From Ascaris suum (taxonomy: Eukaryota > Nematoda > Chromadorea > Rhabditida > Ascarididae), in the NCBI GenBank assembly GCA_013433145.1, contig CM024180.1, positions 1,612,001 through 1,676,000 on the forward strand: DNA of 64,000 bases. The letters are read 5' to 3'. The notes beneath the pieces were generated by a model that was not told where the DNA came from, ran no database searches, and was given only the letters and a program-made list of their open reading frames with translations. The position numbers were made by a program, and so were the translations under genes. This document shows, one piece after another, positions 42,128 through 64,000 of this stretch; positions within the stretch are counted from its first letter, which is position 1; every line of letters begins with the position of its first letter.

Positions 42128-42877
42128 TAGATTAACCGGAAATATAATAGCAGAAGCTACCCAATCGTTCGCACTATACTTGTGAAGGTGTATTGGGACG
42201 GACGTGAAAACGAAGACAGGTGACCGTGTTTTCGTTTTCTCGACACGCACAAGTGGAAAAAATGTTCTCACGAACAGCGGCGTTGTGAGAGATAAATCGA
42301 TCTTGCATATTGATTAGTGAAATCAAGACTGTGTCATCGCATAGGCCGACTACACATTGAACGAAATGAAGGACTTCTGGCCAAAATGTTTTTTACATGA
42401 AGCGGAAGCTTAAAGACAATCACCGTTATTCCATCCTCCGATAGCCAATGATGTCGCTTGATGCCGATGCAGGGCGTGGCATTGCCGCGGCGATTTTAAA
42501 TTTCATGATGTTTAGTGCCTACGCCATGCCGAAGCGTATGCTTGATGCGCTTTTATGAATGAAGCGAGCTTAGAGAGGATAGAGAAATTGTTACGCACCT
42601 ACAGCGCATCTGTATCATCAGATGCAATCTGTAACACATAATGGATCTTCCGTTGCTACGCATAAAAAAGTCGTGAGTGGCAGCGAAAGATGGAGAAAAA
42701 ACAGCCGACGGAGAGTCCCTGCTGACCCACGAACAAATAAGAACTTATGATCCCCAAGAAAGCAATATAGAAACTGGCCTACGCATGGAAGAAGGAAAAT
42801 GTAGATTAGAATTGGGGTGGATGCCGCAGTGATCAGAACTAGTTCCAAAAACTCACTGACAATGGATAGGCTTTCTT

Positions 42878-48473
<5,596 letters not shown>

Positions 48474-48603
48474 CTGTCATTTAACAATAAGCAATAAAAC
48501 GCCTGCAATAGGGCGTTTGTTTTTTCCTTAATCCGCGCGCATTTACAGAAGTATTCACAAAAATTTTCCTCAGTTCGATCGATTTTGGAACCAAATAAAG
48601 CTT
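48474..48603 (-). CDS. Possible isolated exon, unassigned
   Basis: A minus-strand stretch of 130 bases is flanked by a TTTCACAG acceptor and a GTGTTT donor. It encodes about 42 residues with several Cys (KIDRTEENFCEYFCKCARIK and on). Composition is protein-like, but no partner exon or family was found. Confidence 0.2.
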
Positions 48604-50400
48604 CTGTGAAATATGCAAATATTTTTACGCACACCGAAATAATCTTCTAAAGATCAATAAATAATTTCTTTAAGAGATAGAGGACCAACTCATTATGTGA
48701 TGAAGAAGTCACTTTATGGTGTATTCTTCACAATATCCCTATCAAATTTCTTAGGTCTACTTTCGTCTGGTCCCCCTGTTGATATAACGGAGGAAGCACG
48801 GAGAGGTACTTGATCACAAGGGCACAGAGATATAACAGATGTCAATACGCTGCACCTTGCTAATGCAATTTGCAAAAATGCATGTCAATGAAATCGCCTG
48901 CGAATGGCCCATACACTCACTTCCATGCAGTAAACCCGTTGTGCTCTATTCCAACATATCCTCCAAAATGACATAAAAATAGAGGTTAAATTATTCTCAC
49001 CGAAATGTATACGATAGGTTCAAGCAGGTGGCATATGTAGTGATGAGATGCAAAAAAAAAGTATAGCAATTATCTAATTATAGAAATTAGAAGATGGACA
49101 GCAAAAAGAAATAAGCTGCTGTTGCGCACCTATAAGAAACGAGAAATCATTGACTGGAAATCTTTCAAAAATGGATTCGAGGTTTTATGTTACAATTTAT
49201 GGCGTAATAAGTGAGTATTTAATCCAATGTGAGGCTGCGATATGAGAAAAAAAAAAGAGGAAGAAGAGCAAAATGGAGTTTGTTGCAGCACATTGTCGTC
49301 TTAATGATTTGTATGCATTTTTATCAATGTTTAAAAAGGTGATGTCAACACGATGTGTTACGTATCGTCGATATCCATCCAGATTGATGGCATATCGCTA
49401 TAAGCAACTGTCCGATAATATCAATGATAAGATCATCGACATTCATTAAGATATGATGTAATAATAAACTGTTTGATGTTCAGTGTTTAGTTAGAGATAT
49501 TTGAGAAGTTCATGCGGAGGATGGAGATTAAGACAATATTATCTAATGAATTGTTTATCCTCTTCGATATTTCTCTATGGATGCGGAAGTCAACTATAGT
49601 TTTTAAATGAATGAAAATCATAGAAGCCTGTAATGGAAACATGGAGAATCCAAATAAAATTTTCAATGAAATATTGTTGTTGCGGGGGTTTTTTTTTTGA
49701 GGCTTGTCAACATAGTGAAAATAAATTCTTGGCGAAAATTAATGAATCGATATTCTCTCAAATACAGAAAAGTGTGCTCGATCTTCTAAATGACTATGAT
49801 AAATAGGAGTCTAAGAAAGAAGAAAATCTATCTGGTTGGAGCAATATTGAGTTCGTGGACGCTTCAGTACAACTCTCTCACCATTTTAAGGAGACAAAAC
49901 GAGTCTAGATTTCCGTACACTATAAAGTAAAAAGTTGAATATACCTGCAGTATTGCAGATAGGTTGCAGAGGAAATTTTCATGAAATTCTAACAAGTGCT
50001 GGAGAAAAAGAGAGAATTCGTTCAATCTGCAGAAAGATGTTGCACCGCTGAACATAGACCGAAATTAGTGATAGTTCCCTTATATACTGAATGAAGAAGT
50101 TTCTTTTTGAAACGGCAAACGCTAACCTTTAGAGGACATCTCAAGTAATCTTGTCGAAGCCCAATAATTAGGTTTTGATGTTCTGAATCGGTTTATGATC
50201 TATGCATCCAAGGGGAAACCTCATCTCTTGCAGCTTTCCTCTGTTGTAAATATCCGTACCTTATGATATCATTCATTGTTGATTGCTTGGAAATTAGAGA
50301 AGCTGAAAAAAAAACAAGTGATGTGATGACATCATTAATAAAGGTGAGTGAGTGCAAAGGCTGCAAAGGCGCAAACATTTATATTAGATGAGTGTACATG
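48604..50400. other. No gene recognised
   Basis: AT-rich sequence; nothing beyond short unsupported open frames. Confidence 0.5.
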
Positions 50401-50965
50401 AGACGGTTGTGCTCCGGGGATTGAATCAGTGCTCCATCCTTCTCTGCTACGAGGAACAATCTCACCTCACCCCATCCATTCGCCTCGCTAAAAACTATTG
50501 ACAAGCACTATTCGTTACTATTATGTTCAAAGAGGAGAAGAAGAAGGCATGGGACGCCATTGTACTAAAACAACACGCAATGCCGCACATATTTCCTAGT
50601 CGAATTTGGAGCGGCTAGTTCAAGTGACGAGCTGCGTATCGTCGAGACTGCAGAATGGACCAGCTGAAGTACCTCGACAGCTTTTTCACGGAAATGGGAA
50701 GGAGCGTCAGGGAGAAATTTATTGAGGTGGGGACTCCGACGAAAACGCTGGGCAGGAAAGGTTACGCAATTGCCTCCCCTCCCCACCTCCTCCCCTCTAA
50801 AAGACCTTTGCTGGAGAGCCATCAGCGGGTCGGAACCATGTCGAAACAGGCGAGCTTAACAGACGAGGGACATATTGCAGTCATCGTAGAACAAGAGGGC
50901 AATGGGCTAGATGGAAGAGCTTCCGTAAAACACCACACAGGTACCACTTTAATAATTCTATAAAG
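50400..50965. other. GC-richer block with overlapping open frames, possibly a repeat
   Basis: Base composition rises here and both strands are open: plus 102 codons at 50655-50963, minus 85 codons at 50822-50565. The plus frame starts MDQLKYLDSFFTEMGRSVRE, which looks helical and protein-like, then becomes low-complexity. No domain is recognised. A repeat remnant is as likely as a gene. Confidence 0.3.
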
Positions 50966-52080
50966 TTCAATCATAGTATTGTTTCTTTCTGACTGAGAGG
51001 AGGAATGGTTGCATCAGAAAAATCGATTCAGATGCAGGCACCTCTTTTGATCAGCACCTATAGAATGAGTTATCCACAGTTTCATCGATGGAATCTTAGA
51101 TAGGAGACACGTAGAGTCGGCGTCGCTATAATATGCTGAACATATAAAAATAAATGGGCCAAGGATTTGAACAGAGGGCAATATGATTATTTGCAGAGGC
51201 GTGGAAACGATAACTCCTCTTTGTTGCTCGCTCTCTCATACTTCTCCTTCCCCTTTCATAGTCCCTTTTAATGCACTAATGATTTCGTTCATCCATACCT
51301 GCCTGTTTCGAAGCATTCTCGGCGGATCTCCAAACTCTCTTTTTTCTTTACGAAAACGAAGTTTTTTCCCTCAGCTAAGACCAGTGCTAGCCTCAGTAAT
51401 GCCTAAAGTCATCTTAAGAGGGTGTCTTTTTTATATTTCTCTGTTTAAGATTGTGATCATTCAACGATGATCAATGAAAAATGGCTCACTAATTTCGAAA
51501 ACACAGGGCATAATTCCGGCGAAGGGGAGGGCGTTGGGGATGTGGGAAGGAGGGGGTTCGCATTTGCCTGGGGGCAATTCTTTTCTGCGTGATCACCAAA
51601 CAATGGCGAATAGTGTCACTGCGCTAATTTCAGATGTTTGCATATGATGGATCGTGCAGTGATGGCAATATTCTAATTGATGCATTATTGCAACAACATC
51701 AAAAAGAGCTTATTGACTATTTTGTGTGAAGAAATGTTTGCAAAGAAATCTCAGAAATGCAATGTTTCAGATTTATTTATAAACGCTCGTTGATTTTTTT
51801 GCAATTGCAATTAAAGTAAATTAGACCACATAGGTCAAAACATAACTCTTTCATAATGCATTATTTTTCTGATGCATAGAATCCATTTCTCCGCTAGACA
51901 GTGTCGTAGCGAAAGGTCGAACGGGAGTGGTAAGCTGCTGAAAGCGTTCAACTCGGAACATATTTCGACTCATATCCGAACTACAACATAACATCTGGAC
52001 GCCCTTTTCTTTTGAAGGTAAAATTCGCTTCTTTGGATTAATGCGTAATAATCGTTCATCGTTTTGCTTTATCTACTGCG
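50966..52080. other. No gene recognised
   Basis: Mixed composition with a GGGAAGGAGGGGG purine stretch near 51530-51560. A 95-codon plus-strand open frame (51183-51470) has no support. Confidence 0.45.
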
Positions 52081-52350
52081 CAGTTGGTTGTGAAGCGCCG
52101 ACTAGACTTGTCGGTTCCCCTCAACCGAGCCGCCCCGCCCAGCACCCTCATCGGGAGAGGACGGCAGGATAAGTCCCGACAGTCATAAGAGGAACAACGG
52201 TTGATCGTCTCGTCAGCATCCGACGGGCAGGAGACGAGCCCAAGCCCTAACCTTCATGCGATCAACCTGCAAGAAGTAGAGGCCACCTAAAGACTGTTGG
52301 AGCCAAGTGAATCAGAGGAGCATTGAGCCAGGGTAGGCGGAAGAGGTATG
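52081..52350. repeat. GC-rich element with nested inverted repeats, probably a mobile-element fragment
   Basis: About 270 bases with sharply higher GC than the flanks. Perfect inverted pairs: CCGAC 52098-52102 with GTCGG 52110-52114; TCGGTT 52111-52116 with AACCGA 52123-52128; TCGGGA 52151-52156 with TCCCGA 52174-52179; GGTTGATCG 52199-52207 with CGATCAACC 52259-52267; inside the last, CTCGTC 52209-52214 with GACGAG 52233-52238. The first two pairs share bases and cannot both form. No long open frame is present. My best reading is the structured untranslated end of a retroelement or a short non-autonomous element; a tRNA is not supported. Confidence 0.5.
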
Positions 52351-52539
52351 AAGAGATATTTTTTCATGACGAATGCTTTTTGGATTGAAATAAAATGAGG
52401 TATACGATCGATTATTGCCACCTTCCATGCCATCATCATAGAGTTATAAAGAATTGTTCAGTTTAGAAATACGAGTAGAGAAGAAATTGTCGCTGCTTGA
52501 AAAATGTTTGTTTTCGCTGCTCAGCGGCAAAATCTTCGT

Positions 52540-52790
52540 ATTTATAAGCTTTGCTGCGCTTACCTAGCAACACATTATGCTCTTTCTCGAGGCATCATTT
52601 TCGATTTGCTAACTCTATAACACCGTATTGGTGACATTCAGAGCAGTTTTCAGCCAGATCCAATAGTCGAGTTCAAAAGCCCTTTCTCCCAGCTCACAAT
52701 GATCTCCATCTGAGGTCTCGCTTTGCTTTGAAATCTGAGCAAATTCTTCGCACAATCCCGTCACTGTGGTTTCGCAGAGGCTTCCAAGGA
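52540..52790 (+). repeat. Dispersed repeat copy B, inverted relative to copy A
   Basis: The plus strand matches the minus strand of 34925-35165. The frame reads LSRGIIFDLLTL, a stop, then RIGDIQSSFQPDPIVEFKSP. The other copy reads FSREITFDLLALAQLVGD in the same place, so this copy carries a stop that copy A lacks. It begins about 190 bases after the GC-rich element and may belong to the same insertion. Confidence 0.78.
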
Positions 52791-52835
52791 CAGGGTGAAG
52801 GGAAGAGAGTTGTTGTAAGACGGAGTGAACTTCAA

Positions 52836-54459
52836 GCGTTCACCACTTAAGCTGCGATCTAGTTTGATCATGTTATGGAAGCACCTACTTAAAGACGTAC
52901 CGATTTAAGAGCTTTTTGATGAGTTTATTGTGCTGTTTGGAGTGATCCTCAATGACTTGCCCTTTCGAATCAATTTTGAGGTCGATATTAATTTCTCGTA
53001 CGTCACTAACTATTTCGTTTTACGAAGATATTTCGTTTCAGTGAGCGCTTTGTTGCCCTTGTTACTAAACACCTTCTCCCCATCCCCCCTCCCCCTACAT
53101 CCCCTCCCCTCGCTTGCTCCCACCCTTCATCATTTCTAATTATACTCTCAGTTCAGTGTACGACTAACGCTTTTGAACTACTTTCCTAATACGTATTTTT
53201 CCGTTAATATCGCACACCTCTTACAGTTACTTTCAAAAAAAAAAATACTTCCACGAAAAGCGCCCATTGTCCTAGAGCATATTTTACAAGTTTTTCAAGC
53301 TTTCTTAGGTCGATTATATAAATATCGAATTATATATTTATATCATGGGTAAGCATACGTCCCTCCTCAAATTGAGCCATTTTTAGCGTAAAATGATCAT
53401 CGAAAATGTTTTCCTCGATTTCTCCTCGATTCCTCGATTTCGTTCTTCGTTTTCCTCGAGCATAAGTATGGATTTTCGGAACGATTACAACATATGAACG
53501 ATTTCAGACTTTATCACAGAATATCGATCATCTTAAATTTAATATTATCCATTACAAAATTAGTGATTTTAAATTTTGTACGAATGAATTGAAACAAAAT
53601 CAGAAATATGTGATTTCAAGTGGATTTCAAGTATTGTTGTCAAAACTGAATCTCACCCTCTAAATTCTCATCGATGAATAAATAAGAAAGCGAAAATTTC
53701 AAAGCTTTTTTTTTAAAAAATTCGACGGGATTCAATCCAATATTTCAAAATTCTTGGCGTTTTGCTTTAAAAAAAATTGAACGTTCTAAATTTCTTAAGA
53801 CTGAAAAACGTTATCCTTCAAATCTTTTGCTCATTAAACGAATTTTTTTTTTTCCGAACGCGGATTGCAATAAGTGGACTGTTTGTCGGAAAGGTGCTAA
53901 GTCCAGTTCTTGACAATTGCGCCATTGATGCAGGATGGTAGAACGTGTAGTTAAGAGTTCTGGGGCGATCTGTCTCGAGTCCAAGTAGATGGTCTCACTC
54001 CGATAGATGAAGGCTTAGAAACGAAGACGATATCGGTATAAAGGTGTTATGACTTTCAGATATCGGTATTCTTTGTACCTCATTGCTTTTAGAAGTAAAC
54101 CATTCGCGATTTACAAAGTTAGAAAGTCAAAAGTCGACAAGCAGCACAACGTTCAACATCGACATCGGAAATATCAAATGCAAAAAAAAAAAAGAATTAT
54201 GCATGAGGAAGTTGTACATGACGATAAAGTACTCGCGAATTTAGGCTTTTTTTTTGCGCATTAAATAAAACTCATTGCATTTTCTCTATCGTTGAGATTT
54301 CTCAACCTTCTAAATTCTATACTTTTAACAGCTATGAATTGTTTTTGTTGTAATTTTTGAGCTTGAACAATTCATAAGCCATGATTACTGCTAAAAATGA
54401 TTTATATTTTTTTTTGAAATGTCACAGGGTCATGTGATATATGTTATTCGATGAGGATA
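52836..54459. other. No gene recognised
   Basis: AT-rich with a C-rich pyrimidine stretch at about 53080-53125 and local CTCGATT repeats near 53410-53460. Ends at the receptor 2 stop codon. Confidence 0.5.
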
Positions 54460-61159
<6,700 letters not shown>

Positions 61160-61381
61160 ATCTGTTGGTAGCCGGTTGACTCGAAATAAGAGCAGTCAAA
61201 CGGCAGAACAGCCTATGACGGCAGATGTCCACATTCTTTCAGCCTGCAAAGCATTCTTTCTGATGTAATGAAGCGGCGAAAGACAAATGCAGATTACGCA
61301 GGATGTGCGATGTCCTATTCAAGGTTTTCACTGGACAAAAAGCGAAAAGATAAGATGTGATTTTCTAGGCCATCAAGGGGA

Positions 61382-61738
61382 ATGCATTTGACCATGTGTG
61401 CACAATATACAAGTAGTTTTGGTAATAAGCCAAGAATTGTCTTCATTAATTCCGGCTATTCAAAGTGTCGAACTATTTTTGCTGGCATATTTTCTCCAAG
61501 CAAGAGAAAAGAAGTACCGCTTCTGAACTGCGGTGAAATTGCTTTGATTTTTCTCGACTCCTGTTGTAGTGATAAAATTGACCATTATATCCACTCAAAA
61601 GTTTTGAGCAGAATCTTTCAAATTCCGAGTGATTATCAACGTAAACGAAGCCAGCCGTTAAACATTTTACTCATCGAATCGTTACACTGGATTTGCAAAC
61701 AACCAATATTGAGAGGAAACATTGATAGTGAGGGTTAA
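61382..61738 (+). CDS. Hypothetical 118-residue protein or exon
   Basis: An uninterrupted ATG-to-TAA plus-strand frame of 118 codons lies in AT-rich DNA where stops are frequent. It begins about 220 bases from the start codon of receptor 2, in divergent orientation. Composition is soluble-protein-like with seven Cys, including NCGE and a Cys-Cys pair, and no signal peptide or membrane helix. A GTGAGG donor-like site lies just before the stop, so it may be an exon. No family recognised. Confidence 0.3.
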   Translation: MHLTMCAQYTSSFGNKPRIVFINSGYSKCRTIFAGIFSPSKRKEVPLLNCGEIALIFLDSCCSDKIDHYIHSKVLSRIFQIPSDYQRKRSQPLNILLIESLHWICKQPILRGNIDSEG

Positions 61739-62386
61739 TTTTCATGGTGCAGATTATACGAACCAGATCTATCAATGCACAAGCACATTAAGGGCACCTA
61801 TGCATGCACATGCTGTCGGCAATATGATTACTTTAGTAACGCATTATTGAGGAAACTCATAGAATTCAACTTCAATTTTCAATTAATTCGTTTTTAATTG
61901 AGAAATCTTTCACAATTAAATTCAACAAAAAACCTAATTAGAGAAGCTTGACAAAGGAGCTAACACGACATGCGCTCTTCCTTCCGGCTCATCTGTCATA
62001 ACTCAGCTATAATTAATCAAGTTTGAGTAATAGCATCTTAACGTCTTAATTTATTCCACAATGTGAGTAATTTACAAAATAGATGTACTTTTGCTGGCTT
62101 GATTTGCGCAAAATGAAGAGTTATTCAACTATGAAACGAAGATCCAATCGATGTAATAGAATGGATGCAAATTTTCTAATCTTCTTAAATTTCTATATGC
62201 TTTCCAAATTAATAGATCAGCATGGAATGGATGAAGGTAACGTTGGTGAATCATGATTTTCACTATTCCCGACAAATTTCATAGAATGAGCTTCAGGATT
62301 TCCGCAATTAGAACTATCAAAAGCTGACCGACTGAGAGACATGGGCGCATGCATATGCATACATATACGCAGGCATACACATACTT

Positions 62387-62809
62387 ATGAAGAAACAGTG
62401 CTGCCATAAAATTTCTGGTGTCTCTTCGTACAATAAATTTATGCCTTGTGAAAAGTTGCATAGTGAATACCGAATTCCTATTTGCGCAGAAATTGCTCAT
62501 AAATTCACAGAAAATCCAAAATGTAACGAAAAAAAATGCAAATGCAAAAAACGAGTGAAACGGTCTTGTGGTTAGTGCTTATTCATAAAAAATAGGGACT
62601 TCACGATCTATATCGTTTGCAATCATTTTCACTAGAAGCGCTTAGAATGTTGCCTAAAAACAAGTTGAAATGAAGTCAATATCTCAGATGGAATCGGGTC
62701 CTATCAGGAGAATTTCATTGACGCAGAAGCACGTCGAAAGGAGTATTCAGACACAATCAATACGAATATCACAAATGTATTCTTCAATGAAGCTCGGTTG
62801 AATGCATAA
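62387..62809 (+). CDS. Cysteine-rich small protein, two exons, 5' part uncertain
   Basis: Two plus-strand exons join in phase 1: 62387 (or 62399, after a GAAACAG acceptor) to 62570, and 62688-62809, ending in TAA. The junction codon becomes Asp. The product is about 100 residues. It has a Cys-Cys pair, then Cys in MPC and PIC, a lysine- and cysteine-dense block (PKCNEKKCKCKKRVKRSC), then an acidic helical tail (EARRKEYSDTINTNITNVFF) with an NIT sequon. No secretion signal is in these exons. A candidate first exon at 62113-62236 (MDANFLIFLNFYMLSKL in its C-terminal part) ends in phase 1 and does not join in frame, so it is not included. The donor is GTTAGT and the acceptor ATCTCAG. Family unknown. 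Confidence 0.38.
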
Positions 62810-63071
62810 AATATTGATATTCGCCACGAAAACATTGGCTGTGTTTATTAGAAATCATTACAATCAACTAACATGAAAATAGCAATCGCAAAATGATGCT
62901 AGTGCAAAGCAATAGCGCGATTTTGAATAATGCAACATCATTAACGAATGCAAAGCTTATATTAGAATAGGACGACAATGCATGACAGCATCATAACGTT
63001 GCCAAGTGTAAGCGATACTAACCTAGATTCAATCGGATAAACGCTTGTAGTTGATGCATATGCACAGACGA
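62810..63071. other. No gene recognised
   Basis: Short AT-rich spacer; nothing recognised. Confidence 0.5.
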
Positions 63072-63690
63072 CTAACAGGCTAACAGAGATGATTTGTAGC
63101 CGCTAGAGCGCTTACGTAATTCTAATGAAAGAAGTGATGACGGGCAGCGAACCGTGGGCGCACGGCGATAAAAGCACGTCACGACTACGGTAGCGAATAA
63201 AAGGCCACACGCAGGGATTCTGACTCCGGATTCACTACCGTTATCGTACCATCCGTTGCGATCGAATGCGATCGCAAAGAATCTAACTAAGCCCGAATTT
63301 TCGGCTCCGTGCTCCTCCATCCTGTCTGAATTAACGGCGTCTTGAATGCGCTGATCGTTCACAAGTGTATCATCTCGCGCCCTCACAGCGGCAATGATCA
63401 CAATGTATATGGGTGCATTCAGATTGAATGTAACTGGAGCAGCAATTAACCTGATGCACGTGCCCATCATTTGGAGCGTTCGTACGAGCATGAAGCTCAG
63501 TCGCATATTTCTCCTGTCGCCCACACGTCGCACACCACATGGCTACAACGATGAATGATGTCTCTGAGAAGCAATGAAGGCTCTTCCACATGAGGATTGC
63601 GCACTTAAGCAGGACGTCTACAAATGAAGATATCACTGTAAGCAGCATGATAGCCGTTGAACTGTCGCTTCGTCTGCTGCTCACAGACAC
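63072..63690 (-). other. GC-rich block with two overlapping minus-strand open frames
   Basis: Composition here is distinctly GC-richer than the window average. Two minus-strand frames overlap. One at 63690-63370 (106 codons) contains a hydrophobic helix (TAIMLLTVISSFVDVLLKCA). The other at 63533-63072 (153 codons) contains hydrophobic segments including LNAPIYIVIIAAVRARD and ends in a basic tail. The frames could be two exons, or one frame broken by a shift near 63500. The helix content is compatible with a membrane protein, but no family motif is convincing. Confidence 0.28.
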
Positions 63691-64000
63691 CGGAACAGTG
63701 ATCAGTCGAATATGGTCTAGTGCAGTAAAAACGCTTCTATTTCAGCACGGCTTCGATGGGTGTTTAGTTTTCGACGAAAATATTGAGCGTAGAGTCATAG
63801 CACATCATGAGTATCTGTTGTGCCTCAACTATTCCTAGCTCCTGTTTTTTAAAAACGCTCCTTTTGAATGTGCGAACAAACCATTTGGCATGTTCGTTTA
63901 AAAGTGAATGACACATTGAAGAATGCTTATACTGGATGCGCTTTCCAATACAAAAGTCATGTGGCTGGAAAAAAGCGAAATCTTTTTTAAAACGAAATAT
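63691..64000. other. Window edge, no gene recognised
   Basis: AT-rich end of the window. The plus frame 63590-63838 is likely an antisense shadow of the GC-rich block. Confidence 0.4.

Noticed and set aside
52098..52128. Possible tRNA or tRNA-derived SINE head in the GC-rich element
   Set aside because: GGTTCCCCTC resembles a B box only partly, and no cloverleaf or A box at the right spacing is visible.
62113..62236. Signal-anchor-like first exon for the cysteine-rich gene
   Set aside because: It ends in phase 1 and cannot join the 62399 exon in frame; left out of the model.

Overview
The window looks like a piece of a nematode genome. Introns are mostly GT..AG with the short TTTTCAG/TTTTTAG acceptor typical of nematodes, the background is AT-rich, and the recognisable genes are nematode-type families. 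These are an atgp-like (SLC3A2/4F2hc) amino-acid transporter heavy chain, a pair of chemoreceptor-style seven-helix receptors, and a secreted Ly6/uPAR-type protein. One good acceptor lies 22 bases before a start codon, as expected for spliced-leader addition. Long (TA)n arrays and large introns suggest a parasitic species; a strongylid (clade V) is a guess, not a demonstration.

Layout. (1) 1677-11716, plus strand: nine exons giving the C-terminal 509 residues of a catalytically dead alpha-amylase-fold heavy chain; the N-terminal and membrane-anchor exons must lie before base 1. (2) 14383-19132, minus strand: several spliceable exons, four of which join in phase into 189 codons of an unrecognised membrane protein. 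(3) 19944-23848, plus strand: a four-exon Ly6-like, probably GPI-anchored protein. (4) 26785-32259, minus strand: a complete five-exon, 315-residue receptor. (5) About 32.6-54.4 kb: gene-poor, with dispersed repeats, decayed coding sequence, simple repeats and a GC-rich element with nested inverted repeats. (6) 54460-61159, minus strand: a second receptor of 304 residues, paralogous to the first, with the same exon phases and two exons of identical length. (7) 61.4-62.8 kb, plus strand: a 118-codon open frame and a two-exon cysteine-rich coding unit, divergent from receptor 2. (8) 63.07-63.69 kb: a GC-rich block with overlapping minus-strand open frames, unassigned.

The genes do not form a pathway. 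The two receptors are a local gene-family expansion; the heavy chain and the Ly6-like protein are unrelated neighbours. I found no rRNA, tRNA, CRISPR array or intact transposase. Splice sites were called by eye from phase, consensus and paralogue comparison, without transcript support. The two receptors check each other; the unassigned minus-strand unit and the small plus-strand units have no such check.
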